A stretch of 64,000 nucleotides of DNA, from contig JAIQFH010000038.1 of the NCBI GenBank assembly GCA_020073385.1, positions 1-64,000 of the forward strand, written 5' to 3'. The position numbers and the translations under genes are program-made. This stretch comes from Terriglobia bacterium. GTDB taxonomy: Bacteria; Acidobacteriota; Terriglobia; Terriglobales; Acidobacteriaceae. How positions within the stretch are numbered: the first letter of the stretch is position 1; every line of letters starts with the position of its first letter. Shown here one piece after another: positions 41,384-49,899 of the stretch. The notes beneath the pieces were generated by a model. The model was not told where the DNA came from and ran no database searches. It was given only the letters and a program-made list of their open reading frames with translations.

Positions 41384-41414
41384 TGCCTCGTCTTCGGGAC
41401 GAGGCATTTTCTTT
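41384..41414 (+). terminator. Intrinsic terminator after rpmA
   Basis: TGCCTCGTC (41384-41392) pairs with GACGAGGCA (41398-41406), loop TTCGG, followed by TTTTCTTTT. It separates the ribosomal genes from obg. Confidence 0.92.
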
Positions 41415-41473
41415 TGGTCGTTGGTCGACCTCTCATTCACGTCGACGATTAGGCTCGCGACCAACGACCAAAG
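41411..41473. repeat. Inverted repeat of GGTCGTT units upstream of obg
   Basis: CTTTTGGTCGTTGGTCG (41411-41427) and CGACCAACGACCAAAG (41458-41473) can form a stem of about 16 bp. The arms are built from a GGTCGTT heptamer. The hairpin ends 13 bases before the obg ATG, which has no clear ribosome binding site. Confidence 0.75.
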
Positions 41474-41486
41474 ACTGACGACCGCA

Positions 41487-42539
41487 ATGTTCATCGACGA
41501 AGCCAAAATTCGAGTCAAGGCCGGCGACGGTGGCAACGGCTGCATGGCCTTCCGAAGGGAGAAGTTTGTGCCTCGTGGGGGGCCCTCCGGCGGTGATGGC
41601 GGCAAGGGCGGGGACATCGTCATGGAGTCCAGCGAGCGCCACAACACGCTCGTGCATTTCCGTTTCAATCCTGAGCACACTGCCGAGCGCGGCCGGCACG
41701 GCGAAGGCTCGAACCGGACAGGGCGCGAAGGTGGAGACGTAGTTCTCAAGGTTCCTGTTGGCACGATCGTCTACGACGATGAGACTGGCGAGAAAGCGTT
41801 CGAGTTCACCCAGGCCGATCAGCGCTTCGTCATCGCGCGCGGAGGCCGGGGAGGGCGCGGGAATGCACGCTTTGCCACCTCCGTGCATCAGGCGCCGCGC
41901 GAGCACGAGGCTGGCAGGCCGGGGGAAGAGCATACCTATCGCCTCGAATTGAAGTTGCTCGCCGATGTGGGGCTCGTGGGTTATCCGAACGTCGGCAAGT
42001 CCACGTTGATCTCGCGTATTTCCTCGGCAAGACCCAAGATCGCGGATTATCCGTTCACTACGCTCGAACCGAATCTCGGGGTAGTCGCTGTCGGCGACGC
42101 GAGAGACGAGATCAGCTTTGTGGTTGCCGATATCCCCGGCCTGATTGAGGGCGCGCATACTGGCGCCGGACTGGGCACGCAGTTCTTGCGGCACATCGAG
42201 CGCACAAGGCTTCTGGTTCATCTGGTGGATGTCTCGGACGCGAGCGGGCGCGATGATGTGACGAAAGATGTCGAAGTGATCCTCGGCGAACTGGCCAGCT
42301 TCGGCGCCCATCTCGAAGACAAGCCGATGATCATGGTCGCGTCAAAGATTGATGTCGTGAACAAAGACAAATTGGCGGCGCTCAAGAAGTATGCCAAGAA
42401 AAAGAAGCTGAAGCTCTACGAGATCTCGGCGGTGACAGGGAAGGGCATTGAGGAGCTAAAGTATGCGATCGCCGATGAAGTCCAGAAATTGCGGGAACGT
42501 GAAGCGGATGGCGCGGTGCAAGAGAGGAAGTCTGGATAA
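41487..42539 (+). CDS. obg: Obg/CgtA-family GTPase
   Basis: A 350-residue ribosome-associated GTPase from ATG 41487. The Obg fold (1-158) has the glycine-rich start [39 protein letters not shown]. The G domain (about 159-330) has P-loop GYPNVGKST, switch [32 protein letters not shown] and SAVTGKG. The C-terminus is short and charged, without a TGS domain. It acts in late 50S assembly and stress signalling. The frame is open far upstream, but the homology begins exactly at this ATG. Confidence 0.97.
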   Translation: MFIDEAKIRVKAGDGGNGCMAFRREKFVPRGGPSGGDGGKGGDIVMESSERHNTLVHFRFNPEHTAERGRHGEGSNRTGREGGDVVLKVPVGTIVYDDETGEKAFEFTQADQRFVIARGGRGGRGNARFATSVHQAPREHEAGRPGEEHTYRLELKLLADVGLVGYPNVGKSTLISRISSARPKIADYPFTTLEPNLGVVAVGDARDEISFVVADIPGLIEGAHTGAGLGTQFLRHIERTRLLVHLVDVSDASGRDDVTKDVEVILGELASFGAHLEDKPMIMVASKIDVVNKDKLAALKKYAKKKKLKLYEISAVTGKGIEELKYAIADEVQKLREREADGAVQERKSG

Positions 42540-42634
42540 GGTTCGGCGGCAGACGTAGAATTAATGACCTCTGCTAATCCGGCAGGTCGATTGGTGAGCT
42601 CTCTGAAACACCAACTTCGCGACGGGATGGTTTC

Positions 42635-43432
42635 ATGAGCTTTCGCACGGCTAACATTGGAGATCAGACGTCTGCACCCACCAGTGAAAGCCGCGATTTG
42701 CGCAAGCGCGGCAAGTACGACTCGGAAGAGTTCGCCCGTGCTCAGCAAGTTGCTCACGCACGACTTTATCCATCTATCTTCGCCAGCAACTACCTGGTAT
42801 TAAGGAACAGAAGGCTGCACATGCGGCAGTTCTTCGCTAAGATGAACAGCGTGGGTAGAGTCCTAGACGTGGGGGCGCAGTATTGTCCGTACTACCCGTT
42901 GTTTAGGGATAAGTGCGAGTCGTACACTTCGCTGGATCTGGTAGACACGCCAATTGTCGATGTTGTGTGTAACGCCGAGCAGATAGAATTGGAAGATAAT
43001 TCGTTCGACTTAGTCTTGTGCACACAGGTATTGGAACACGTACAAAACCCAGGGCGTGTTGTGGATGAATGCTATCGTGTTCTGAAGCCAGGCGGAATTC
43101 TGATCGCGACGGCCCCCTCGATATTTCCGGAGCATGGATATCCGGCCGATAACTGGCGTTTTATGCCGGATGGGTTCCGACACCTGCTGCGGGCGTTCTC
43201 CCACGTGGAAGTGCTGGGGGAATTGGATTTTGCGGAATCGCTAGCCAGCGTCAACTGTTACTACGGCCAGGTTGTGACCGGCCGAATGGGAAAGCTCGGT
43301 GAGGCGATCAATCCGATCTGGCATTTTGCGACGAACGTTTGTGGGAGACTGTTGAGCATGGCGATACATGGGCTCACTCGCAATAATTTCTCGTCGTTCA
43401 CCATGAATCTTTGGGCGGAGGCCCGAAAATGA
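42635..43432 (+). CDS. SAM-dependent class I methyltransferase
   Basis: A 265-residue methyltransferase with a type-11 domain at about 70-185: SAM-binding VGRVLDVGAQYCPYYPLF, acidic loop SYTSLDLVDTPIVDVV, NAEQIELEDNSFDLVLCTQVLEHVQNPGRVVDECYRVLKPGGILIA. The C-terminal part is hydrophobic-aromatic, as in polysaccharide or lipid-linked methyltransferases. Codon usage and AT content differ visibly from obg and the following kinase, suggesting acquisition by transfer. It lies alone; the substrate is unknown. Confidence 0.88.
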   Translation: MSFRTANIGDQTSAPTSESRDLRKRGKYDSEEFARAQQVAHARLYPSIFASNYLVLRNRRLHMRQFFAKMNSVGRVLDVGAQYCPYYPLFRDKCESYTSLDLVDTPIVDVVCNAEQIELEDNSFDLVLCTQVLEHVQNPGRVVDECYRVLKPGGILIATAPSIFPEHGYPADNWRFMPDGFRHLLRAFSHVEVLGELDFAESLASVNCYYGQVVTGRMGKLGEAINPIWHFATNVCGRLLSMAIHGLTRNNFSSFTMNLWAEARK

Positions 43433-43434
43433 AA

Positions 43435-43456
43435 AGGCGGCCTGTGCAGGCCGCCT
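43435..43456 (-). terminator. Terminator between convergent genes
   Basis: AGGCGGCC (43435-43442) pairs with GGCCGCCT (43449-43456). On the minus strand it is followed by TTTTCATTTT, fitting the histidine kinase transcript. It begins 3 bases after the methyltransferase stop. Confidence 0.8.
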
Positions 43457-43495
43457 CTCCCAGATCGAACTTACCCACAAAACCCAGCGATCAGT

Positions 43496-45766
43496 TTACG
43501 CCCTCGGTAAAGGGCCGTGCTGGAAGTGATACTGCAGAATCCGTGCGGCCAGTGCCGGACTGACTGATTCGCCCTTCCCCTCGACGGTGCGCACGACTTC
43601 TCCGCGGCACACGACTTCGGTGCCAGCGAGGCCGGCGATTTCGGCGGGCAATACCAGGTTAATTTCCAACTGAGAATTCGGCTGTAGTACGTCGTCGCTC
43701 TGGAAGAGCAATCCAGAACGGCTGATGTTCTCGGTTGTGCCTACATGCCACTGCGTTTCGCCGAGCCGGCGATACCGTAACGGCAAGTGAAGGTGGAATC
43801 GTTGCGCGCGAGCTGGCGGAGCGTGCCGGGCCCGCGGGGTGGCTTGGGGTTCAGCAGATTGTACGGACATAACGACCTCCGGGGGAGTTGGAGTTGCATC
43901 GAGCACTTCGCGCACCTTGCTCTTCAGATCGCGAAGGTTAAAAGGTTTCTGGAGCAGGCGAACACCGGCATCCAGCGTGCCATCTTGCCCGATCACGTTT
44001 TCGGTGTAACCGGACATGTACAGCACTTTCACGTTGGGGCGAATTTCAGAAATGCGCTGCGCGAGCTCGCGGCCATTCATGCCGGGCATGATGACGTCGG
44101 TCAACAGCAGGTGAATGGTTCCGTCATGAGCGACCGCGATCTGCATGGCGACGGCGCCATCTGCGGCCTCGATGACCCTGTAGCCCTGCTTCTCGAGATA
44201 CTGGCGCGCGAGGTAGCGCAGGTTGGCTTCGTCTTCGACTAGCAAAATTGTTTCTGTCCCGGGCTCAACCTTCTGGAATTGAGCGGGTGGCGTCACGGCA
44301 TGCATCGCTGGCTCTTCGACCGACGGCACACGCGGCAGGTAGATTTTGAAAGTGGTGCCGCGACCCAGTTCGCTATAAACCCAGATGTATCCGCCGCTCT
44401 GCTTGACGATTCCGTACACCGTTGAAAGTCCCAGGCCGGTTCCCTTCGTCCCCTTGGTGGTGAAAAACGGTTCGAAGATGTGCGACTGGGTTTCAGCATC
44501 CATGCCCGCGCCAGTGTCGCTGATCGAGACCATGACGTAGTCTCCGGCGTGGAGAGGCGCGTGCACCCGGGCATATTCCTCGTCGAGGGTGATGTTCGCG
44601 GTCTCGATGGTGAGCTTGCCGCCGGAGGGCATGGCATCGCGGGCGTTGACGGCCAGGTTCATGATGACCTGTTCGATCTGCCCGGCATCGGCGCGGACTG
44701 ACCAGAGGCTCTTCCCCGGGGTCATGACCAAGTCGATATCCTCACCGATCATGCGGGTGAGCATCTTGAGGTTCTCGGTGGCGATGTCGTTGAGGTTGAC
44801 GATTCTGGGAGCCAACATCTGCTTTCGACTGAACGCCAGCAACTGGCGAGTCAACGACGAGGCACGCTCCGAGGCGCTGGCGATTTCCTGTGCCGGGCCG
44901 CGCAGATGAGGCTCGCCGCCGAGACGCTCGAGAAGAAATTCCGAGTACCCGGAGATCACCATCAATAGGTTGTTGAAGTCATGGGCAATGCCCCCGGCAA
45001 GGCGCCCAACGGCTTCCATCTTCTGCGACTGCCGAAGTTGCTGTTCCAGCACGCGGCGTTCGGTGACGTCTTCGGCGAAGATCTCGAACACCACATCGTC
45101 TTTGCGGCCGTTGGTGACGGCGCGGCCTGAAACCCGCACCACGGTCGTACCCGTCTTGCGCTTCCATTCCGCAGTCAACCCCTGGAAGGGAGCGGAGGAG
45201 CGCAGGTAATCGGCGAGGTCGAACCACTGCTCGCTATCGGCGTATAGGCTGAAAATGTGCTGGCCGATCACATCGTTGGCAGAAGTCAGGCCGAGCAGTT
45301 CGAGGAATGCGGGATTGGCGTCGAGGATCTTTCCCGTGGCATCGCAGCTGCAGATGCCATACGGCGCGTTCGTCACCAGGGAACGGAAGTTCGCTTCGGA
45401 GCGGCGAAGATTTTCCTGGGCGGCGCGCAGAGCGGCGTTCAGCCAGCAGATCAGCATCGCCACAAAGAAGAACAGAGACAAGCGAAGGATGGCCGTTCGC
45501 AACTGGGCAGGCGTATGGTCGCCAACCAGCGTGAAGTAGGCACTTACAGTCAGAGCGAATGCGGTAGCGACAACCCCGGGCTTCCAGCCGCCGTACCAGG
45601 CGCTTACCATGACGGCGACGCCGAACAGGGCGAGGCGGCTTTCCGAGACATCGGCCAAGAGGACCGTGGGGATCAGCGCCAAGGCGGTGCTGAGCACAGC
45701 TACCCCATAGCGCAGGATGGGTGCGCGAGCAGCCGGAATGCGGAGTAAGGGGAGGGTTACTCGCAT
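43496..45766 (-). CDS. Hybrid sensor histidine kinase with receiver and PilZ-like domains
   Basis: 756 residues. Four membrane segments (about 15-112, DUF4118-like) are followed by a PAS domain (122-240), HisKA with His262 in [11 protein letters not shown], HATPase (about 362-478, [29 protein letters not shown]), a receiver domain (505-622) with phospho-acceptor Asp557 in [13 protein letters not shown], then a PilZ-like domain (about 652-750) with [10 protein letters not shown] (NxSxxG). The RxxxR half of the c-di-GMP motif is imperfect (RAQR), so ligand binding is uncertain. A kinase ending in PilZ is uncommon. No separate response regulator is adjacent. Confidence 0.93.
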   Translation of the reverse strand: MRVTLPLLRIPAARAPILRYGVAVLSTALALIPTVLLADVSESRLALFGVAVMVSAWYGGWKPGVVATAFALTVSAYFTLVGDHTPAQLRTAILRLSLFFFVAMLICWLNAALRAAQENLRRSEANFRSLVTNAPYGICSCDATGKILDANPAFLELLGLTSANDVIGQHIFSLYADSEQWFDLADYLRSSAPFQGLTAEWKRKTGTTVVRVSGRAVTNGRKDDVVFEIFAEDVTERRVLEQQLRQSQKMEAVGRLAGGIAHDFNNLLMVISGYSEFLLERLGGEPHLRGPAQEIASASERASSLTRQLLAFSRKQMLAPRIVNLNDIATENLKMLTRMIGEDIDLVMTPGKSLWSVRADAGQIEQVIMNLAVNARDAMPSGGKLTIETANITLDEEYARVHAPLHAGDYVMVSISDTGAGMDAETQSHIFEPFFTTKGTKGTGLGLSTVYGIVKQSGGYIWVYSELGRGTTFKIYLPRVPSVEEPAMHAVTPPAQFQKVEPGTETILLVEDEANLRYLARQYLEKQGYRVIEAADGAVAMQIAVAHDGTIHLLLTDVIMPGMNGRELAQRISEIRPNVKVLYMSGYTENVIGQDGTLDAGVRLLQKPFNLRDLKSKVREVLDATPTPPEVVMSVQSAEPQATPRARHAPPARAQRFHLHLPLRYRRLGETQWHVGTTENISRSGLLFQSDDVLQPNSQLEINLVLPAEIAGLAGTEVVCRGEVVRTVEGKGESVSPALAARILQYHFQHGPLPRA

Positions 45767-45972
45767 ATAACGCTCATCCTAGTACCTAATTGGAAAACAG
45801 GATAGTTACAGGAGTTCATCTTGATATGGCGAGAGGACACGGGCAGCGAGTCCACTGGCCAACAGGACACGGTCTCGGTGCAGGTAACCCCAGTTTATGG
45901 GGCTTGCAAGGACAGGTCAGAATCTGCACACTAGAAGTCGTCTCGCACACCGCGCTTGCCGAATACAAACGC

Positions 45973-46042
45973 GTCCCCCAGGGGCTGAAGCCCGATGTCT
46001 TTTCGGCTTTGGACGGCGCGGCTAGAAGCCGCGCCCTTTCAA
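45973..46042. repeat. Repeat family C (GGGGCTRAAGCC), copy 1
   Basis: CAGGGGCTGAAGCCC and GGCGCGGCTAGAAGCCGCGCC with spacer. The same arrangement lies in frame inside tilS (60248-60345), and a partial copy, GGCGCGGCTTTAAACCGCGCC, is at 14937-14957. Confidence 0.7.
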
Positions 46043-46096
46043 ACCTGTTTACGAGACAAGTACTACACTCGTGGAGGATGTGGGCTCTTCGTCGCT

Positions 46097-46777
46097 ATGA
46101 ACATCGGACTATTCGGAGGAACATTCGATCCCGTGCATCGTGGGCATGTGGCGCTGGCACGGGCCGCGATGGAGCGTTGCAAGCTGCACCGGATCTACTT
46201 CGTTCCAGCAAATAGTCCCCCGCACAAACAGAAACAACCCCTCACACTGTTCGTTCACCGCTTTGCCATGCTGACGTTGGCCACCGCGAACGAGAAAGCG
46301 TTTTTACCCTCGCTATTGGAAGCGCCTGAAGAGGGCGAGAGCAGGAAGAAAGATAAGCCGAACTACAGCATTGATACGGTGCGGCGCCTGAAGCAGTCAT
46401 TCAAGAGCAGTGACCGGCTGTTTTTGTTGATTGGAATGGATGCATTTGCAGAGATTGCCAATTGGCATCAGGCGGAAGCACTGTTTCGAGAGTGCGCGTT
46501 CATCGTGGCGGGACGTCCGGGATATTCTTTGGCGGATGTGGCCAACGCCTTGCCGGAAAGGTTGCGGCCACGACCAGAAGTCACGAAGCCATTTCAGAAA
46601 CAGATTGCGACGGGAGACCTGGTTTTACCTGGGGTGAGCATTCATTTGCTGGAGGACCTGCATCAACCGGCGTCGGCGACGGCGATCCGCCAAGCGGCGA
46701 GCGCGGGCAAGCCTCTGGGACGGTTTGTGGACCCGGCCGTCGGGGAGTACATCAAGAAGATGGGTCTCTATAAATAG
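46097..46777 (+). CDS. nadD: Nicotinate-nucleotide adenylyltransferase
   Basis: Makes deamido-NAD from nicotinate mononucleotide and ATP. From ATG 46097 it is 227 residues: MNIGLFGGTFDPVHRGHVALA (nucleotidyl-transferase GGTFDPVHRGH), FVPANSPPHKQKQPLTLFVHRFAML, YSIDTVRRLKQ, LLIGMDAFAEIANWHQAEALF and SATAIRQAASAG. The longer frame from 45995 crosses repeat family C and is rejected. It heads the common order nadD - small gene - rsfS - rlmH. Confidence 0.95.
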   Translation: MNIGLFGGTFDPVHRGHVALARAAMERCKLHRIYFVPANSPPHKQKQPLTLFVHRFAMLTLATANEKAFLPSLLEAPEEGESRKKDKPNYSIDTVRRLKQSFKSSDRLFLLIGMDAFAEIANWHQAEALFRECAFIVAGRPGYSLADVANALPERLRPRPEVTKPFQKQIATGDLVLPGVSIHLLEDLHQPASATAIRQAASAGKPLGRFVDPAVGEYIKKMGLYK

Positions 46778-46909
46778 TCCGTAACTGGAGGGCGAGAACG
46801 CTTCCCAGCAGTTATGATGGTTACAGACTTTCCACCTCGCTTAGGCGATAAGTCAAACAATCAAGGGCAGGCGCCCCCAACCGCCGGAATACTCTATTCA
46901 GGAGATTTT

Positions 46910-47041
46910 ATGGCTCAAAACCACTACGTCACGAAGACCAAGCGTCGCAATAAAAGCGGCAAGAGGAAGGATCCCTCGGCGGCAACCATGGCGAAACTGC
47001 GTGAGCGTGCAGCCGCAGAAGCCAAGAAGTCCGGTCAGTAA
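46910..47041 (+). CDS. 43-residue basic protein
   Basis: A short gene starting MAQNHYVTKTKRRNKSGKRK with AGGAGA 6 bases upstream, and ending KLRERAAAEAKKSGQ. Eleven or more Lys/Arg lie in the first half; the rest is a predicted helix. It sits between nadD and rsfS on the same strand, in a run of ribosome-associated genes, so RNA or ribosome binding is plausible but unproven. No known ribosomal protein family was recognised. A frame from 46814 would add 32 unlike residues. Confidence 0.7.
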   Translation: MAQNHYVTKTKRRNKSGKRKDPSAATMAKLRERAAAEAKKSGQ

Positions 47042-47118
47042 TAGCGACCCGCTCGCGAGAACTAGCTCGATTACAATTGAAGTTCAACGAACGACTACCG
47101 TCCAACGACCGATAGCGA

Positions 47119-47547
47119 ATGAAGAAGAACGAAACGAAGAAACAAGTCACCGCTGCCATTCAAGCTTGCCTCGAAAAAAAGGCTGAAGAACTCAGCATCC
47201 TCGAAATGGAAAAGGGGTCGGGAGCGTTTACCGACTACTTTGTCTTGTGCAGCGGGACCAACCCGCGGCAGGTGCAGGCCATTGCCGATGAAGTCGAACT
47301 GCAGTTGAAGAAGACAGGTCTGCGGCCGACGCACGTCGAGGGGTACAACCAGGCTGAATGGGTGCTGATCGATTACGTCGATTTCGTAGTGCACGTATTC
47401 TCCGAGAAGGCGCGAAAGTTTTACGATCTGGAGCGGCTTTGGAAGTCTGCAAGGCGGCTAGAACCTTCCGACCTGAAGGCGGCGCCCCGGCCACGGAAAG
47501 CCGCGACCAAAACGGCTTCGAAGAAGAAGAGAAGAGTGAAGGCCTGA
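47119..47547 (+). CDS. rsfS: Ribosomal silencing factor RsfS (YbeB/Iojap)
   Basis: A 142-residue protein that binds uL14 and blocks subunit joining when nutrients are scarce. Family features: ACLEKKAEELSILEME, GAFTDYFVLCSGTNPRQVQAIADEVE, THVEGYNQAEWVLIDYVDFVVHVFSEKARKFYDLERLW. The last about 30 residues form a Lys/Arg/Ala tail (AATKTASKKKRRVKA) beyond the core domain. It stands in the nadD-rsfS-rlmH neighbourhood common in bacteria. Confidence 0.96.
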   Translation: MKKNETKKQVTAAIQACLEKKAEELSILEMEKGSGAFTDYFVLCSGTNPRQVQAIADEVELQLKKTGLRPTHVEGYNQAEWVLIDYVDFVVHVFSEKARKFYDLERLWKSARRLEPSDLKAAPRPRKAATKTASKKKRRVKA

Positions 47548-47554
47548 TTGGTTT

Positions 47555-47582
47555 CAGTTCCCAGTTCCCAGTTCTCAGTTTG
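47555..47582 (+). repeat. Heptanucleotide repeat CAGTTCC
   Basis: Four tandem 7-base units: CAGTTCC twice, then CAGTTCT and CAGTTTG. It lies 8 bases after the rsfS stop and upstream of the methyltransferase tail. Confidence 0.7.
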
Positions 47583-47614
47583 TCGGTACGGCTAGGAACA
47601 TTCCACTTCGAACT

Positions 47615-47866
47615 TTGCATAGAGAAATATTCCAGCGCCTTTATTTTGTCTATGACCTCCAGACCCTAGGCCCGGCCGAGGAGGTATGGGAGTACGCGCG
47701 ATCGGTGAGCGTTCCTTTTCGGCCGATGCTGGAGCGCGTCCCAGCCGATTTCTGGCCGCAAATTCACACCGAAGTGCACGAGGCTGTCAACCGCTACTGG
47801 GACGGTCAGAAGATCGCTTTCGGGGCATCGGTAGTATTGGCTTCTGGAAGGAAACAGGGTTCGTGA
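47615..47866 (+). pseudogene. C-terminal remnant of a SAM-dependent methyltransferase
   Basis: An 83-residue open frame (MHREIFQRLYFVYDLQTLG...). Its end, FWPQIHTEVHEAVNRYWDGQKIAFGASVVLASGRK, is how many UbiE-type methyltransferases finish. The SAM-binding core is absent, so it looks like the tail of a lost gene. Its TGA overlaps the rlmH GTG by 4 bases (GTGA), so it may still be translated and coupled to rlmH. The heptamer repeat just upstream may mark the deletion edge. Identification rests on resemblance of the last 40 residues only. Confidence 0.55.
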
Positions 47867-48309
47867 AGATCAAGGTCGCATGGATCGGCAAGACGAAGGA
47901 ACCTGCGATCGCTTCCCTCACGGACGAGTATCTCAAGCGGATTTCACGCTACGCGCAAGTGGAAGGAGTCACCTTGCGTGACGAGGTCGACCTGCTAGCC
48001 AAATTCGGAAAGGAAGCGAAGACCGCAAGTAAATCCACCTTGGTGCTGATGGATTCGCGGGGGAAGGAATTCTCGTCGGAGCAGTTCGCGAAGTTTCTGG
48101 GAGACTATCAGGACCGTAATCCTCTGCCGCTGGTATTCGTAATCGGGGGCGCAGACGGCTTTTCCGCAGAAGCAAGGTCCGCGGCGGCAAATGTGATCTC
48201 ACTGGGCAAGATGACGCTGGCGCACGAGCTGGCGCGCGTGGTCTTGCTGGAGCAGGTGTACCGGGCCTTTACGATCTTGAAGGGACATCCGTATCATTCG
48301 GGGCATTGA
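47863..48309 (+). CDS. rlmH: 23S rRNA (pseudouridine1915-N3)-methyltransferase RlmH
   Basis: A 148-residue SPOUT methyltransferase from GTG 47863, overlapping the upstream stop. It begins VKIKVAWIGKTKEPAIASLTDEYLKRISRYA, has LVLMDSRGKEFSSEQFAKFL and the knot region PLVFVIGGADGFSAEARSAAANVISLGKMTLAHELARVVLLEQVYRAF. It ends KGHPYHSGH, close to the usual YHR/YHK end. It methylates pseudouridine 1915 in the decoding helix of assembled 70S ribosomes. Confidence 0.95.
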   Translation: MKIKVAWIGKTKEPAIASLTDEYLKRISRYAQVEGVTLRDEVDLLAKFGKEAKTASKSTLVLMDSRGKEFSSEQFAKFLGDYQDRNPLPLVFVIGGADGFSAEARSAAANVISLGKMTLAHELARVVLLEQVYRAFTILKGHPYHSGH

Positions 48310-48368
48310 GTACAGGTGATGTTTCAGATTGCAATTCTGGCGTTAGGTTCCACTGGAGGATTCTGCAT

Positions 48369-48902
48369 ATGAAAAGTGTTGTTGCGGCTCTGATTGTGTT
48401 GCTGTCATTTCCCGACTCGTTTGCGCAAAGCCCGAAGCCCGTCACGTTACGAAGCATCTTGTTGGAGCAATTGCATACAACCCATGACCAGAAAGACTGG
48501 TTCGTGCCCATCGATGTGGTGGTGGACGGTCTTACGGCCGAGCAGGCCACTTGGCAGGATGGCAAAGGGAATCATTCGGTGGGACAGTTGACCTATCATC
48601 TGCTGTTCTGGAATCAGCGCGAGCTGGAGAAGTTCAAGGGCGAGCCGGAAAAGAAGTTCAGCGGGAACAACGACGAAACCTTCAATGACTTTGACACCAA
48701 GAAGTGGAACGATACCGTCAACCAACTCAACCAGGTAATGAGCGAGCTAGAGAAGTTCGTGGAGTCCGCGGACGAGCAGAAGCTGCAGAAATGGGCTCCG
48801 GAGATTGCTCGCATCGGTACCCACAATGCGTATCATGTCGGGCAGATTGTGTTTGTTCGCAAGGAACAGGGCTCGTGGAATCCGGAGAAAGGCGTTAAGT
48901 AG
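48369..48902 (+). CDS. Secreted DinB-family protein
   Basis: A 177-residue protein from ATG 48369, with GGAGGA 9 bases upstream. The signal peptide MKSVVAALIVLLSFPDSFAQ is unusual for a DinB fold. The four-helix bundle shows LLEQLHTTHDQKDWFVP, HSVGQLTYHLLFWNQREL and HNAYHVGQIVFVR, with His residues placed to form the divalent metal triad of DinB/YfiT proteins. Many members are thiol transferases using bacillithiol or similar; here activity is unknown and the location is probably periplasmic. Confidence 0.88.
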   Translation: MKSVVAALIVLLSFPDSFAQSPKPVTLRSILLEQLHTTHDQKDWFVPIDVVVDGLTAEQATWQDGKGNHSVGQLTYHLLFWNQRELEKFKGEPEKKFSGNNDETFNDFDTKKWNDTVNQLNQVMSELEKFVESADEQKLQKWAPEIARIGTHNAYHVGQIVFVRKEQGSWNPEKGVK

Positions 48903-48987
48903 GCGCCGTCCATCTCGAATCTCTGGCACAGCTCTCTGGGTTCATTCGTCTGCCACAGGGGCACAGAGGAACACGGAGGAAAACGTC

Positions 48988-49467
48988 CTATTGGGTAACG
49001 GTCGCCTGGTAACTCACGGCGAGCCAGTGTCCGGTGCGGCGGACCCAGACTCTTGTGTAGCGATAGGGGCCGCTGAAGTCTTCTCCGAGTTGGTGACCCT
49101 TCACATCGGCGCGGGCGGTTACGACAGCCGTGTCGCCATAAACTCGCACAACCATGTCGGTGACATTGATCGTGTCATATTTCAGTTGGGCGCTCTTGCG
49201 GGCTGAGACGGTGTCTTGTTTGGTGGTGACCTGTCCCAGCGGAGTAATCGCAACGTAGTCTTCGGCGAGGGTTCTCTGCGAAAAGTCGGCATCGCGGCGG
49301 AGGCTAGCCTCGCGAGCCTGATGCTCCATATCGATAATTTGCCGGATGGATTCCTGGTCTCCCGTATCCATCGCCGGCTTGGGGCGAGCTGAGACACGCT
49401 GCGCGGCTACGGCGGGCAAGGACAGCAGGAGACAGAACAGAAACACCCAATACTTGTTGACTACCAT
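48988..49467 (-). CDS. Secreted SnoaL/DUF4440-like protein
   Basis: A 159-residue protein with signal peptide MVVNKYWVFLFCLLLSLPAVAA and an NTF2-like domain: ESIRQIIDMEHQAREASLRRDADFSQRTLAEDYVAITPLGQVTTKQD, VVRVYGDTAVVTARADVKG and YRYTRVWVRRTGHWLAVSYQATV. It is the third protein of this type here. It is convergent with the DinB-like gene; a degenerate repeat (GGCACAGAGGAACACGGAGG) lies between their ends. Function unknown. Confidence 0.87.
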   Translation of the reverse strand: MVVNKYWVFLFCLLLSLPAVAAQRVSARPKPAMDTGDQESIRQIIDMEHQAREASLRRDADFSQRTLAEDYVAITPLGQVTTKQDTVSARKSAQLKYDTINVTDMVVRVYGDTAVVTARADVKGHQLGEDFSGPYRYTRVWVRRTGHWLAVSYQATVTQ

Positions 49468-49899
49468 GAGACCTCCGCGGTTTGCGAGGGGACAGAGATC
49501 CGCTGGACCGAGCTACGCAACTTTGGATGCAAGAGTTCCGTGGAAAAATTCTTGATTTGATAAATCATTTTGATATCCACTTGCCCGCGAACCTCGCATC
49601 CCTTCGTTCCGAGTTGCTTCTCACAATGACAGACTGAACCGAGCGGCGATCTGTTCATCTTTCAGGCGTTGTGAAGCCCCATTTTGTATAACTTGGTGCA
49701 AGCTCTCTTCCAGCCAGCAACAGTGCTAACTGGTTGAGAATGAATGCGAAGGCGCCGGTAGCCTTCACCAATCTGTCCACTCCCGTGGTGGAGTGTCCGG
49801 TAGTGGACATGGGAGTCCCGAGTCAGACCGTCGACAAACTGAGAAGTCAATCCCGCGCAGGGCCGAGATCGATCTAGTAGAATCACCTGCGAGACATCC
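49468..49899. other. Intergenic region
   Basis: A 432-base divergent gap between the SnoaL-like gene and cobO. It contains a partial family D repeat (49595-49634, ending CACAATGACAG) and GC-rich small hairpins near 49780-49815 (GTCCACTCC/GGAGTGTCC, TCCGGTAGTGGACATGGGA). No consensus cobalamin riboswitch was recognised. Confidence 0.4.

Noticed and set aside
49741-49899. Possible cobalamin riboswitch upstream of the corrinoid adenosyltransferase
   Set aside because: GGGAGTCCCGAGTCAGACC vaguely resembles part of the consensus, but the B12-box and the rest of the core are not found.
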